Positions 25,891-35,790 are shown, numbered from the stretch's first letter. The stretch: 64,000 bases of DNA from Streptomyces shenzhenensis (GCF_003688995.1 NZ_PENI01000006.1:310001-374000); one strand, 5' to 3'. Notes: generated by a model from the sequence alone, not told the origin. Numbers and translations are program-made.

Positions 25891-27349
25891 TCAGCCCGGC
25901 CATCCACGCCTCGATCTCGGCCGACCGGCGCGGCAGTCCGGCACTGAGGTTCCGGTTGCCGTCCTCGGTCACCAGGATGTCGTCCTCGATGCGGACGCCG
26001 ATGCCGCGGTACTCCTCGGGCACGGTCAGGTCATCGGACTGGAAGTACAGGCCCGGCTCGACCGTCAGCACCATGCCGGGCTCCAGCACGCCCTCCACAT
26101 ACGTCTCGGTCCGCGCGGCCGCGCAGTCGTGGACGTCCAGGCCGAGCATGTGACCGGTGCCGTGCAGGGTCCAGCGGCGCTGCAGGCCCAGCTCCAGGAC
26201 GCGCTCGACCGGGCCCTCGACCAGGCCCCACGCGACGAGCCGCTCGGTGAGGACGCGCTGGGCGGCGTCGTGGAAGTCGCGGTACTTGGCGCCCGGCTTG
26301 ACGGCCGCGATCCCGGCCTCCTGGGCGTCGTACACGGCGTCGTAGATCTTCTTCTGGATGTCGCTGTACGTGCCGTCGACCGGCAGCGTGCGCGTGACGT
26401 CCGCGGTGTAGAGCGTGTGCGTCTCGACGCCCGCGTCGAGCAGCAGCAGGTCGCCGGAGCGTACCGGGCCGTCGTTGCGGACCCAGTGCAGCGTGCAGGC
26501 GTGCGGCCCGGCCGCGCAGATGGAGCCGTAGCCGACGTCGTTGCCCTCCACGCGCGCGCGGAGGAAGAACGTGCCCTCGATGTAGCGCTCGCTGGTGGCC
26601 TCGGCCTTGTCGAGGACCTTCACGACGTCCTCGAAGCCGCGCACGGTGGAGTCGACGGCCTTCTGCAGCTCGCCGATCTCGAACTCGTCCTTGACCAGTC
26701 GCGCCTCGGAGAGGAAGACGCGCAGCTCCTCGTCGCGCTCGGCGGTGACCTTGTCGGTCAGAGCGGCCTCGATCCCGGCGTCGTACCCGCGCACGACGCG
26801 GACCGGGCCGGTGGCCTCGCGCAGCGCGTCGGCCAGCTCACGCACGTCGGCGGCCGGGATGCCGTGGAGCGCCTCGGACTCGGCGAGCGAGTGGCGGCGG
26901 CCGACCCACAGCTCGCCCTGGCCGGAGAGCCAGAACTCGCCGTTCTCACGGTCGGAGCGGGGCAGGAGGTAGATCGTCTCCCGGTGGCCGTCGGCGCTGG
27001 GCTCCAGGACGAGGACGCCGTCCTCGGTCTGGTTGCCGGTGAGGTACGCGTACTCGACCGACGCCCGGAAGGGGTAGTCCGTGTCGTTCGAGCGCACCTT
27101 CAGGTTGCCCGCCGGGATCACCAGGCGCTCGCCCGGGAAGCGGGCGGACAGTGCGGCACGGCGGCGCGCGGTGTGCTCGGCCTGCTCGATGGGCTTCAGG
27201 CCGTGCAGGTCCGTATCGGCCCAGCCGGACTTCATGTTCTCGGCGAGCTCGTCGGAAACACCCGGGTACAGGCCGTTCTTGCGCTGCTTGATCGGCTCCT
27301 CCGACTCAGTCTCCGGGGTCTCCGGGGTGAGTTCGTCGGCCACGGTCAT
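25883..27349 (-). CDS. pepP: Aminopeptidase P-type Xaa-Pro aminopeptidase
   Basis: A 488-residue enzyme that removes N-terminal residues before proline. An N-terminal domain (about 30-230) precedes an M24 catalytic domain with all five metal ligands visible: Asp residues in LLDAGVETHTLYTADVTRT, His in HGTGHMLGLDVHD, Glu in LTVEPGLYF and Glu in GVRIEDDILV. The start ATG at 27349 follows GAGGAG directly; the open frame to 27481 is not supported. It ends inside an octamer repeat. A second, shorter M24 protein is at 8593-9471. Confidence 0.92.
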   Translation of the reverse strand: MTVADELTPETPETESEEPIKQRKNGLYPGVSDELAENMKSGWADTDLHGLKPIEQAEHTARRRAALSARFPGERLVIPAGNLKVRSNDTDYPFRASVEYAYLTGNQTEDGVLVLEPSADGHRETIYLLPRSDRENGEFWLSGQGELWVGRRHSLAESEALHGIPAADVRELADALREATGPVRVVRGYDAGIEAALTDKVTAERDEELRVFLSEARLVKDEFEIGELQKAVDSTVRGFEDVVKVLDKAEATSERYIEGTFFLRARVEGNDVGYGSICAAGPHACTLHWVRNDGPVRSGDLLLLDAGVETHTLYTADVTRTLPVDGTYSDIQKKIYDAVYDAQEAGIAAVKPGAKYRDFHDAAQRVLTERLVAWGLVEGPVERVLELGLQRRWTLHGTGHMLGLDVHDCAAARTETYVEGVLEPGMVLTVEPGLYFQSDDLTVPEEYRGIGVRIEDDILVTEDGNRNLSAGLPRRSAEIEAWMAGLTA

Positions 27350-27643
27350 CCTCCTCGATACGGCGCGGATCCTCCCCCGAGCACTCGGCGCTCTGGGCTT
27401 CGCCCGAGCAGGGGGACCCCCATCATCGTACGGTCGTACCGCGTCGGACCCGGGGCCGGACGACCTGTTATGCCCGGTCATGCGACCTTCGCGGGTGCCC
27501 GCCCGCTGCCGTTCGGGCGGGACGGCGTGCGGCCGAGGCAGCCGGCCGGCGGGGTGACATCCGGCTGTCTCACCCGGCCGAGGCGGCGGAGCGACATCCG
27601 GTCTGCGGCCGGCCGCGGCGGCCGGGTGACCTTCGGCCGGCCG

Positions 27644-29062
27644 TCAGTCGAAGCGCACCGCCAGCAGCACGATGTCCTCCTCGCTGTCCGCGCTGCCCTG
27701 CCCGTCCGGCAGCATGGCCCGCAGCACATGGTCGGCGAGGGCGCCGGGGTCGTGGCGCAGCGCGCGCGGCGCGCAGGCACCCGCCGTGTGCAGCCGGGCG
27801 AAGGCGCGGTCCATGGTGTCGCCGGTGCGGCGCAGCAGCCCGTCGGTATAGAGCAGAACCGTCTCTCCGGCCGCTGCCTGGATCTCCACGCTCGGTGCCT
27901 CCCAGCAGGCGAGCATCCCCAGGGGCGCGGACACGGAGGTCTCCGCGAACTCGGTGCGCCGTTCGCCGATCAGCAGCGGCGGGCTGTGCCCGGCGCCGGC
28001 CAGGGTGACCTTGCGCAGCGCGGGTTCGCAGTAGGCGAACAGGGCGGTGGCGGTGCGGGCCGGCTCGGTCAGGCGCAGCAGCAGTTCGAGGTCGGACAGG
28101 ACGGCGACCGGGTCCTCGCCCTCCATCACGGCGTACGCCCGAAGGGACGCGCGCAGCCTGCCCATCGCGGCGACCGCGCTCGGACCGGAACCGGTGACCG
28201 AGCCGACGGCGAGGCCGAGTGCGGCGTCCGGCAGCGGCAGCGCGTCGTACCAGTCGCCGCCGCCGCGCGGGCCGCTGCTGTGCCGGGCGGCGAGCTGGAC
28301 GCCGGCCACCCTGGGCAGCCGGGAGGGGAGCAACTCCTCGGCGACGGTGGCCATGCACGCGCGCGTGCGTTCCAGTTCCAGCAGCCGGGCGAGGTGTTCG
28401 GTGGCGTAGCGGACGTACAGACCGGCGAGATGGCGCTGTCGCTCGTGCGGTTCGGCGGGTTCGTCGTAGAACCAGACGACCGCGCCCAGCCGGCCGGCGG
28501 ACGCGGTGGACAGCGGCAGGGCGTAGCTGGCGGCGTAGCCGAGGCGGACGGCCACTTCGCGGTGGCGGGGGTGGAGGCCGTCCTCGGCGAACAGGTCGGG
28601 GTGGACGATCTCACCGGCGCCGCCCGGCAGTCCGGCCGCCGTGTCGAGGAGCCGACCGTGGGGCAGGGCGCCCCGGGGCACGGTCTCGATATGGCCGAGA
28701 TCGGACCGGGCGAGGCCCAGGCCGACCGTCCGGCCGGGGCCGCGGCCGTCGCCCGGTTCCAGTACGACGAGACCGCGCCGGGCGCCCACGAGGGCGGCTC
28801 CGGCGCGCAGCAGTTCCTGGAGCGCGCGGTCGAGCGAATCGGTGCGGGCCAGGCGTTCGGTGAGTTCGTGAAGGGTCGTGAGGTCGGAGACCCAGCCGGC
28901 CAGCCGGTCCTGGAGGACGGCGCCCGGCGGCGGAGCGTGCGGGACAGTGGTCTTCGTCACGGGAGGTGTGCCCGACGTGGCGGTGGCGGGCGCGACAGTG
29001 TGTGCGGGCGTGGGGACCATCGAATCGATTCCGGCCACTTTCGGAGGGTGCGGGGCGTTCAT
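27644..29062 (-). CDS. GAF-domain SpoIIE-type PP2C phosphatase
   Basis: A 472-residue protein with a Pro/Thr-rich N-terminus (to about 50), a GAF domain (about 65-225, containing LVGARRGLVVLEPG), a short helical linker (ELERTRACMATVAEELLPS), and a PP2C-type phosphatase domain to the end. The phosphatase acid residues lie in GGDWYDALPL, VGSVTGSGPSA (Asp of the usual VGDV replaced by Ser) and SEEDIVLLAVRF. The domain order is that of streptomycete partner-switching phosphatases that activate anti-anti-sigma factors. The substituted metal residue may lower activity. Confidence 0.85.
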   Translation of the reverse strand: MNAPHPPKVAGIDSMVPTPAHTVAPATATSGTPPVTKTTVPHAPPPGAVLQDRLAGWVSDLTTLHELTERLARTDSLDRALQELLRAGAALVGARRGLVVLEPGDGRGPGRTVGLGLARSDLGHIETVPRGALPHGRLLDTAAGLPGGAGEIVHPDLFAEDGLHPRHREVAVRLGYAASYALPLSTASAGRLGAVVWFYDEPAEPHERQRHLAGLYVRYATEHLARLLELERTRACMATVAEELLPSRLPRVAGVQLAARHSSGPRGGGDWYDALPLPDAALGLAVGSVTGSGPSAVAAMGRLRASLRAYAVMEGEDPVAVLSDLELLLRLTEPARTATALFAYCEPALRKVTLAGAGHSPPLLIGERRTEFAETSVSAPLGMLACWEAPSVEIQAAAGETVLLYTDGLLRRTGDTMDRAFARLHTAGACAPRALRHDPGALADHVLRAMLPDGQGSADSEEDIVLLAVRFD

Positions 29063-29674
29063 GGCGCCCGGCCTTCAGACCGGTGCTTAATGCTCCATAG
29101 CATCGCAAACCCCCATGTCATTCTGCGCCGCTGGCAATGTCTCCACATGTACACGCACTCGTGCGGAGATGTCCAGCATTGTCCTGCTGGGATTCCTGGT
29201 GTCCGTGGGCTTCTCGTGGGTTTCCGTCGGACCCCTTGCGCAACGGCAAAGTTGGCTTAAAACTGCCTCGGGTATCGGTTCATTGCGGTCGACTGGCCTT
29301 GCTCCACGGAGCGTCACAGCGGTCGTGATGGGTACGTACTCGGAGAAGGCCAGGGGTGGTTGGGGGTCACCCGGAACCTGGCGACGGACCCGGGCGTCTT
29401 AACCACCGACGACCGTGCCCCATCCTCCCGTGGCGGAGGCGGAGAGAAATACGCGTGACGGCAAAACGCCAGACTTCGCCACCCCCACGCCGCGGCCGTG
29501 CTTTTGATAGAAGCAGCAGGGACGCGGATACGACCAACGCTCGGCCCCCTGGGGTTCCCCTTGCCCGGAGCAGGGGTGTGATGCGCCAACAGGTACGCAC
29601 AGTGAAGTGATCGACACATGGTGTGATGTGGTCCACGGTGTTGCCAGCGGTGCAACGGAAAGGAACGAGCGCTG
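29063..29674. other. Intergenic stretch without a supported gene
   Basis: This 612-base spacer separates the divergent phosphatase and primase-like genes. Short frames are present (for example 29115-29402) but have no family resemblance, ribosome site or consistent codon bias. It is less GC-biased than its neighbours, with runs such as GGCTTAAAACTG near 29252, and should contain promoters for both flanking genes. No terminator or clear operator was found. Confidence 0.4.
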
Positions 29675-30340
29675 ATGCGCGAGATCCCCGGAAGGCGACG
29701 CAGGCTCCTGTCCAGGCGGAACGGCGGGGGGTCTGACCTGATCGGCGCGGCCCTGACCTTCGCGACGGAATGGCAGTGGCCGGTGCTCCCGGGCGTGGCA
29801 CCGGACCCGCAGGGCCGGGCCCGCTGCACATGCCCCGACCCGGAGTGCACGGTGCCCGGTGCGCACCCCTTCGACCCCGGCCTCCTCGCGGCCACCACCG
29901 ACGCGCGCATGGTGCACTGGTGGTGGGCCAACCGGCCCGGCGCGCCCATCGTCCTCGCCACCGGCGGCAACGCGCCCTGCGCGGTCAGCCTGCCGGCCCT
30001 CGCGGCGGCCCGCGCCCTCGACGCCCTCGACCGCTGCGGCATGCGGCTCGGCCCGGTGATCGCAGCGCCCACCCGGTGGGCGCTGCTCGTGAAGCCGTAC
30101 TCCATGGAGCAGCTGGGCGAACTGCTCTACGCCAAGGACTTTGTTCCCGGCTCGCTCCGCTTCCACGGCGACGGCGGCTATCTCGCCCTGCCCCCGTCCG
30201 AGACCGGCCAGGGCGCCATCCGCTGGGAGCGCGCCCCGCTGCCCGGCTCGGCCGCGCCCTGGGTGCCCGACGTGGAGGCCGTGGTGGACGCCGTGGTCGA
30301 CGCGCTCACTCGTACGGGTGTGAGCGCGCCCGAGTTGTAG
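29675..30340 (+). CDS. Primase/polymerase-like protein, catalytic residues degenerate
   Basis: A 221-residue protein related to the bifunctional DNA primase/polymerase (prim-pol) domain: TFATEWQWPVLPGV, the short Cys-rich CTCPDPECTVPGAHPF and WWANRPGAPIVLATGG near residue 90 follow the family order. The acidic hhhDhD motif expected next is replaced by NAPCAVSLP, and the SxH motif is not evident. It is therefore probably not a polymerase. The family is common on Streptomyces chromosomes as a regulator-like protein of unknown role. A complete prim-pol domain with both acidic residues is at 37307-38170. Confidence 0.75.
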   Translation: MREIPGRRRRLLSRRNGGGSDLIGAALTFATEWQWPVLPGVAPDPQGRARCTCPDPECTVPGAHPFDPGLLAATTDARMVHWWWANRPGAPIVLATGGNAPCAVSLPALAAARALDALDRCGMRLGPVIAAPTRWALLVKPYSMEQLGELLYAKDFVPGSLRFHGDGGYLALPPSETGQGAIRWERAPLPGSAAPWVPDVEAVVDAVVDALTRTGVSAPEL

Positions 30341-30395
30341 GGGTGTCGGGCGCCTGCGGCACCGGGCGCCCGTGCCCGCTCGTTATCGTCCGCAC

Positions 30396-30989
30396 ATGAA
30401 CGTTCGTCTGCTCGCCCTGGCGGGCGTCGTGGCCTGCGTGCTGGCGCTGCCGCTGGCCGTGGCCTCCGCGGGCCCCGTCGGTGACGGAGGCGGAGCGGCC
30501 GTACGCCGTTCCGCGCAGGAGGCCGCCCACGGTTCGCCGTACGACCCCTCGTACGACCGCGCACCGGGCGACACGCGCAACGACGAGACGACCTCATCCG
30601 CCGCGCCCGGGGACGCTCCGGAACTGCTCGGTCAGGGCCTCGCCACCGCCGCTCGCTGCGGCCCCGAGCTCTCCTCACCCGACGGCGTCGAGGCGCAGAC
30701 CTGTGTCCTGACACAGGGCGCGGAGACCTGGGCCCGCACCTACTACCGCAACGCCACCGGAACGGCGCTCGACTCCGTGCTCAGCCTGATGGGGCCCGGT
30801 GACCGCACCGTGCGGACGCACTGCACCGTGGGCGCCGGCGACGCGCCCGGCACCTGCGAGACACCGCGGGAGCGCACCCGGGGCGCCCAGGACGGATACA
30901 CCGCGGTCACCGAGTTCGCGGCCCGCGGGGACCAGGGGCCGCTGCTGCTGCGATCGGGCAGCAACTCCGGCCCGTCCGACGGCAGTTGA
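30396..30989 (+). CDS. Secreted protein of unknown function
   Basis: A 197-residue protein with a Sec signal peptide (MNVRLLALAGVVACVLALPL, cleavage near VASAG). The mature part is acidic and polar, with three Cys (AARCGPE, QTCVLTQ, RTHCTVG, plus GTCETP) that could form disulfides. No family recognised. It follows the primase-like gene by 55 bases, and a strong terminator-like hairpin is 41 bases downstream. The first 8 residues of the longer open frame (from 30372) lack a ribosome site and are left out. Confidence 0.7.
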   Translation: MNVRLLALAGVVACVLALPLAVASAGPVGDGGGAAVRRSAQEAAHGSPYDPSYDRAPGDTRNDETTSSAAPGDAPELLGQGLATAARCGPELSSPDGVEAQTCVLTQGAETWARTYYRNATGTALDSVLSLMGPGDRTVRTHCTVGAGDAPGTCETPRERTRGAQDGYTAVTEFAARGDQGPLLLRSGSNSGPSDGS

Positions 30990-31029
30990 CGGACGGTTGC
31001 GTTCCGTACGGCACGCCGGACATGGAAAG

Positions 31030-31069
31030 GCCCGGTTGCTGGCGACGGGGGATGCACCAGCAACCGGGC
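31030..31069. terminator. Stem-loop terminator
   Basis: GCCCGGTTGCTGG (31030-31042) pairs exactly with CCAGCAACCGGGC (31057-31069), leaving a 14-base loop. It lies downstream of the secreted-protein gene and of the convergent DUF5926 gene, so it could stop both transcripts. No T run follows, as usual in high-GC bacteria. Confidence 0.65.
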
Positions 31070-31234
31070 TACTGGAACGGTAACAAGAGATCGGCCGTTC
31101 GCAAATTCCGTCTTGGCTATTCGGACACCGATTTCCCTGTCACGACGGGGAGTTGTGACAGGAGTCACCCGATGCGGCGATCAGGTGTGCGGCCGGCCGA
31201 CCGGTCAGCCGCACACCGGTGCGGTTCCCGTGCC

Positions 31235-32224
31235 TCAGCTGAGGGTGACCTGCCGGTTGGTCAGGCCCCCGCGCGCGCGACGCTCGTCGGCGGTGAGCGG
31301 GGCGTCGGTGGCCAGGGCGGCGGCGAGCCGCTCGGCGAACTCGGCGGCCGGCTTCTCCACGTCCTCGGCGGAGACCGTGCTCGGCAGGTCCCAGACCGGC
31401 ACGGTGAGCCCGTGCGCCCGGAAGGAACCGACCAGCCGGGTGCCCTCGCCGAGGCTGGAGCGGCCCGCCGCGTGCAGCCGGGCGAGGGCGTCCAGAAGAC
31501 GCTCCTCCGGGTGCGGCATGACCCAGCGCAGGTGGTTCTTCTCCGGGGTCTCGCACCAGTACGCGGCGTCCACGCCGGTCAGCCGCACCGTGGGCACGGC
31601 CGCGGCGTTGGCCCGCTCCAGGGAGGCCGCCACGTCCGGGGTGGTGCTCTCCGGGTCCGGGACCCAGAACTCGAAGCCGCTGTGCACAACTGGCTCGAAG
31701 GCGCCCTCGGGGTCGAGGAGGTCCTGCAGCCGCGGCCCCTCGGCCGGGGCGCGGCGGCCCTGGACGGGTGTGCCCGGCGCCGCGGTGAGGGCCTGCTGGA
31801 GGGTGTCGGCGAGGTCGCGGCTGATGTCGCCGGACGCCGTGTCGTTCTGCAGACCGAGCAGCACCGAGCCGTCGTCGCGGCGCAGGGCCGGCCAGGCCAT
31901 CGGCAGCACCGTCGCCAGCGTGACCGACGGGACGCCCTCGGGCAGGCCGTCCTTCAGGGGCAGCTCGGCGGTGGCGGCGGGCACGAGCTCGCGCAGCGCC
32001 ACCCAGTCGCACTCGCCGGGCAGCCCCTCGAAGGGGCGCTGCACCAGCTCGGTCGCGGCGTGCGCGGCGGCCCGGCCGTGGCACGCCTTGTAGCGGCGGC
32101 CGCTGCCGCAGGGGCAGGGCTCGCGGGCGCCGACAACCGGAACGTGCCCGTCAGCGTCTGCGGCGCCGACTCCGCCCGTGGTCTGCGGGCGCTTGGCCTT
32201 CGTCTGGGGTCGCTTTTTGGCCAT
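31235..32224 (-). CDS. DUF5926 / SEC-C motif protein
   Basis: A 329-residue protein starting MAKKRPQTKAKRPQ (basic), with a SEC-C zinc motif EPCPCGSGRRYKACHGRA at about 44-61 followed by the DUF5926 body. SEC-C modules bind zinc and are found in SecA and in many uncharacterised proteins; the basic N-terminus may contact nucleic acid. Function unknown. The start at 32224 was chosen because upstream residues to 32251 are not conserved in type. It is convergent with the secreted-protein gene. Confidence 0.85.
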   Translation of the reverse strand: MAKKRPQTKAKRPQTTGGVGAADADGHVPVVGAREPCPCGSGRRYKACHGRAAAHAATELVQRPFEGLPGECDWVALRELVPAATAELPLKDGLPEGVPSVTLATVLPMAWPALRRDDGSVLLGLQNDTASGDISRDLADTLQQALTAAPGTPVQGRRAPAEGPRLQDLLDPEGAFEPVVHSGFEFWVPDPESTTPDVAASLERANAAAVPTVRLTGVDAAYWCETPEKNHLRWVMPHPEERLLDALARLHAAGRSSLGEGTRLVGSFRAHGLTVPVWDLPSTVSAEDVEKPAAEFAERLAAALATDAPLTADERRARGGLTNRQVTLS

Positions 32225-32365
32225 GGTGGGTGTCTCCCGGTTACGGCTCATCTCGTACGGGCGGAGCCTAGCCGCTCGCGCCGCGGCCGACCGGGACCTG
32301 TGGACGACGCGGCAGCACGGCTCCTGCGCGCCGGCGCCTTGTGCGCGAACCGATGGCCCGGGAGC

Positions 32366-32935
32366 TCAGTCCACGTCGTCGAAGGCGTCCGCGAAGCCGA
32401 GGCCGGAAAGAGCGGGGACGGCCGGTGCCGCGACCCGGGCGGCGAAGCCGTTCCGGCGGTGCCCGGCGTCGGGATCGTGCACGTCCGCGTGGACGACGGC
32501 CCACACGGTGACCTCGCCCCGGGTGTCGTCCCGGACACCCCAGTCGTCGGCCAGTGCCGTGATGATGTTGAGCCCGCGACCGCCGTGCGCGGTGACCGAC
32601 GGGGTGGCCGGAGCCGGGCGGGTGGGACCGCCACCGTCCGTGACCTCGACGACGAGCCGACCCCGCGGATCCACACGCCACGCGGCCAGGACGTCTCCGT
32701 CGTCTCCGTCGTCGGCGTTCTCGGCCGACGCGTCGCCCAGCGGACGCCCGTGTTTGCAGGCATTGCTCAAGAGTTCGGAAAGGATCAGTACGGCATCGTC
32801 GATGACCGATTCCGATACGCCACCGCTACGCAATTGATCGCGCATCCGATGCCTTGCTTCCCCCACGCCCGCAGGGCCATGGGGTACGGCCATGCTCGAC
32901 GACGTGGGCACTTCCTGTGCCACCACCAACGCCAC
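32366..32935 (-). CDS. RsbW-like ATP-binding regulator
   Basis: A 189-residue protein with a GHKL ATPase domain: N box LSELLSNACKHG, G1 VTDGGGPT and G2 GGRGLNII. About 35 residues precede the domain and about 40 follow it. Start chosen at GTG 32935 because AAGGAGG sits seven bases upstream; the open frame to 33028 has no ribosome site. It is the second such protein in the window (see 24369-24812). It probably acts as an anti-sigma factor or kinase in a partner switch. The partner is not adjacent. Confidence 0.85.
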   Translation of the reverse strand: MALVVAQEVPTSSSMAVPHGPAGVGEARHRMRDQLRSGGVSESVIDDAVLILSELLSNACKHGRPLGDASAENADDGDDGDVLAAWRVDPRGRLVVEVTDGGGPTRPAPATPSVTAHGGRGLNIITALADDWGVRDDTRGEVTVWAVVHADVHDPDAGHRRNGFAARVAAPAVPALSGLGFADAFDDVD

Positions 32936-33204
32936 CCCCGAGACCTCCTTAGCCCCACGCCACGGTGTGGATGCCCCACCGGCCTGTACCGGAAACCGGC
33001 CAATCCGCGGCCGGTGACGCATTCGCAACGATCGAATGCGGACCGAACGCGCCGGAGCACTCCCCGTGACGGAGTCATGAGGGTGTGGCTTGATTTCGAT
33101 GCTGTGACCGAGAAGGGAGCATGCTTGAGGTGCGCGGACGGGGTCAAGGGGGGTGAACCGGTCCTTACAAGGCTCTTTACGTCACCTGCGCCCTGCCGGG
33201 GGCC

Positions 33205-34032
33205 TCACCGGCCGAGCCGGTGCAGCACCGCGCGTGGGCGGTTGGTGATGATGGCGTCGACGCCCAGCTCGACGCAGAGGTCGACGTCCTCGGGCTCGTT
33301 CACGGTCCACACGTGCACCTGGTGACCGGCCCGCTTCAGCCGCTCGATGTACGCCGGGTGGTTGCGCACGATCCGGATCGAGGGTCCCGCGATCCGGACG
33401 CCGGCGGGCAGCCGCCCGTCGCGCAGCCGGGGCGAGACGAACTGCATCAGGTACACCGTCGGCAGCGTCGGCGAGGCCGCCCGCACCCGGTGCAGCGAGC
33501 GCGCCGAGAAGCTCATGATCCGCGCCTGCGAGAGCTCGGCGGTGGCCGGGGCGTCGAGCCCGAACCGCTTCAGGAGCATCAGCAGCCGTTCCTCCACCTG
33601 CCCGGCCCAGCGCGTGGGGTGCTTGGTCTCGATGGCCAGCTCCACCCGCCGTCCGGCGCCCGTGATCAGTTCGAGCAGCCGCTCCAGGGTGAGCACGGAG
33701 GTGTCCGCGCGGTCCTCCGGGCGGTACTCCCAGTCGGGCTCCTCGTCCCGGCCGCGCCAGGTCTCGCGGGACTTGCGGGAGCCGAAGTCCAGGGCGGCCA
33801 GCTCGGCCAGCTCCAGGGCCGACACCGCCCCGCGCCCGTTGGACGTGCGGTTGACGCGCCGGTCGTGGACACAGACGAGGTGGCCGTCCGCGGTCAACCG
33901 CACGTCGCACTCAAGAGTGTCCGCACCGTCTTCGATCGCCTTCTTGTAGGCGGCGAGGGTGTGCTCGGGGGCGTCCTCGGATGCCCCCCGGTGGGCGACG
34001 ACCTGGATGTGGTGCTGTGGTGCGTGGGTCAC
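33205..34032 (-). CDS. Glycerophosphodiester phosphodiesterase
   Basis: A 275-residue GDPD-family enzyme, intracellular by absence of a signal. The catalytic HRGA is in VVAHRGASEDAPEHT. The metal Glu and Asp are in ADTLECDVRLTADG, and the second catalytic His in CVHDRRVNRTSNG. Members hydrolyse glycerophosphodiesters to glycerol-3-phosphate and an alcohol. GTG at 34032 gives the usual N-terminus MTHAPQHHIQVV; the frame to 34065 adds 11 residues. It is divergent from the HtrA gene. Confidence 0.9.
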   Translation of the reverse strand: MTHAPQHHIQVVAHRGASEDAPEHTLAAYKKAIEDGADTLECDVRLTADGHLVCVHDRRVNRTSNGRGAVSALELAELAALDFGSRKSRETWRGRDEEPDWEYRPEDRADTSVLTLERLLELITGAGRRVELAIETKHPTRWAGQVEERLLMLLKRFGLDAPATAELSQARIMSFSARSLHRVRAASPTLPTVYLMQFVSPRLRDGRLPAGVRIAGPSIRIVRNHPAYIERLKRAGHQVHVWTVNEPEDVDLCVELGVDAIITNRPRAVLHRLGR

Positions 34033-34320
34033 CGCGTCATGGTCCCATCGTGAGGGGGTATGCACGGCGGCGCGGGCGCGTACGTGAAGCGAACGGCGGC
34101 ACCGACTTTGCTCGGGAATGGAAATTTTGTCAGAAAAGACCTATATAAAGGATGGCCTCGGACCCACAGCCACGGCTTATGGTGCTCTGACGGCCCATGG
34201 GAAAAACTGACGTCAGACAAAAACACATGCACAGCTGCATCGCGCCGGACCGTGAACAATCCTGAATGCGTGTGACCGAGTGCGACCGAGAACAACAGCC
34301 GTGGATCGAGGAGAAGAGCT

Positions 34321-35790
34321 GTGAGCACCGAGAACGAGGGCACCCCGGTACCTCCGGCCCCGTCCGCACCCCCCGTGCCGGTGGCATCTCCCGCTGCTTC
34401 CCCGCAGGCAGCCCCGCCCGAGGGGAGCGCGCCGACGGCCCCGATCCCGCCGGTGCCTCCGGGCGCCCCCGGCGCGCCGGGGTACGACGGGGCGCCGGCC
34501 GCGCATGCCGCGGCGGGCCCGTCAGGCGGCGCGTCGTACTCCGGCCCCGCCCCGGACGGCTCCTGGCCGCCCCCGCCCCCCGCCACGCCCTCCTACGCGG
34601 ACGGCGGCGCGGGCGCGGGCTCCGGCTGGGGATCGTCGTGGCAGCAGCCCGCCCCCAAGCCGCGCAACGGACGCGGCGGACTGGTCGCCGCGGTCCTGGT
34701 CGCCGCGCTGGTCGCGGGCGGACTGGGCGGCGGACTCGGCTACACCCTGGCCAAGAACAACGACAGCACCGGCTCCACCACCGTCTCGGCCTCCGACAAC
34801 GGCAGCGCCTCGCAGGTCAAGCGCTCCCCGGGCACGATCGCGGCCGTCGCGCAGAAGGCGCTGCCCAGCACCGTCACCATCGAGGCGGAGGGCAGCAGCG
34901 GCCAGGGCGGCACGGGCACCGGGTTCGTCTTCGACACCCAGGGCCACATCGTCACCAACAACCACGTGGTGGCGGACGCCGTCGACGGCGGCAAGCTGAC
35001 CGCCACGTTCCCGAGCGGGAAGAAGTACGACGCCGAGGTCGTCGGCCACGCCCAGGGCTACGACGTCGCCGTCATCAAGCTCAAGAACGCCCCCTCCGAC
35101 CTCACGCCGCTCGCCCTCGGCGACTCCGACAAGGTGGCCGTCGGCGACGAGACGATCGCGATCGGCGCCCCCTTCGGACTGTCCAACACGGTGACGACCG
35201 GCATCATCAGCGCCAAGAACCGCCCGGTCGCCTCCAGTGACGGCAGCGCCAGCAGCAAGGCGTCCTACATGAGCGCCCTGCAGACCGACGCGTCCATCAA
35301 CCCGGGCAACTCCGGCGGCCCGCTGCTGGACGCCCGCGGCGCGGTCATCGGCATCAACTCCGCGATCCAGTCCAGCAGCGGCGGCGGACTGGGCGGCTCC
35401 GGCCAGTCCGGCTCCATCGGCCTCGGCTTCGCCATCCCGATCAACCAGGCCAAGTACGTGGCCCAGCAACTGATCAAGACCGGCCAGCCGGTCTACGCGA
35501 AGATCGGCGCGTCCGTCTCCCTGGAGGACACCACGGACGGCGCGAAGATCACCGACCAGGGCACCGCCGGCGCCGAGGCGATCGAGTCGGGCGGTCCCGC
35601 GGACAAGGCCGGGCTCAAGCCGGGCGACGTCATCACCAAGCTGGACGACAGGGTGATCGACAGCGGCCCGACCCTGATCGGCGAGATCTGGACCCACAAG
35701 CCCGGCGACAAGGTCACCGTCACCTACACGCGGGGCGGCCAGGAGCACACGGTCCAACTGACCCTCGGCTCCCGCGAGGGCGACAGCTGA
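34321..35790 (+). CDS. Membrane-anchored HtrA/DegP serine protease with PDZ domain
   Basis: A 489-residue S1C protease. A long Pro/Ala/Gly-rich cytoplasmic region (1-115) precedes a single membrane helix (about 120-140). The protease domain has the catalytic triad His215 (TNNHVV), Asp248 (GYDVAVIKL) and Ser331 (GNSGGPL), and a C-terminal PDZ domain (about 400-485) contains GPADKAGLKPGDVI. Such proteases handle misfolded exported proteins. GTG at 34321 follows the ribosome site GAGGAG. The 288-base upstream spacer contains the palindrome CTGACGTCAG at 34207-34216, a possible stress-regulator site. Confidence 0.93.
   Translation: MSTENEGTPVPPAPSAPPVPVASPAASPQAAPPEGSAPTAPIPPVPPGAPGAPGYDGAPAAHAAAGPSGGASYSGPAPDGSWPPPPPATPSYADGGAGAGSGWGSSWQQPAPKPRNGRGGLVAAVLVAALVAGGLGGGLGYTLAKNNDSTGSTTVSASDNGSASQVKRSPGTIAAVAQKALPSTVTIEAEGSSGQGGTGTGFVFDTQGHIVTNNHVVADAVDGGKLTATFPSGKKYDAEVVGHAQGYDVAVIKLKNAPSDLTPLALGDSDKVAVGDETIAIGAPFGLSNTVTTGIISAKNRPVASSDGSASSKASYMSALQTDASINPGNSGGPLLDARGAVIGINSAIQSSSGGGLGGSGQSGSIGLGFAIPINQAKYVAQQLIKTGQPVYAKIGASVSLEDTTDGAKITDQGTAGAEAIESGGPADKAGLKPGDVITKLDDRVIDSGPTLIGEIWTHKPGDKVTVTYTRGGQEHTVQLTLGSREGDS

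Noticed and set aside
24941..29260. A 1439-codon open frame on the + strand opposite the pepP-like and phosphatase genes
   Set aside because: It overlaps three well-supported genes on the other strands. Its product is rich in Arg, Ala and Gly and has no domain, as expected from the third-position G+C of the true genes.
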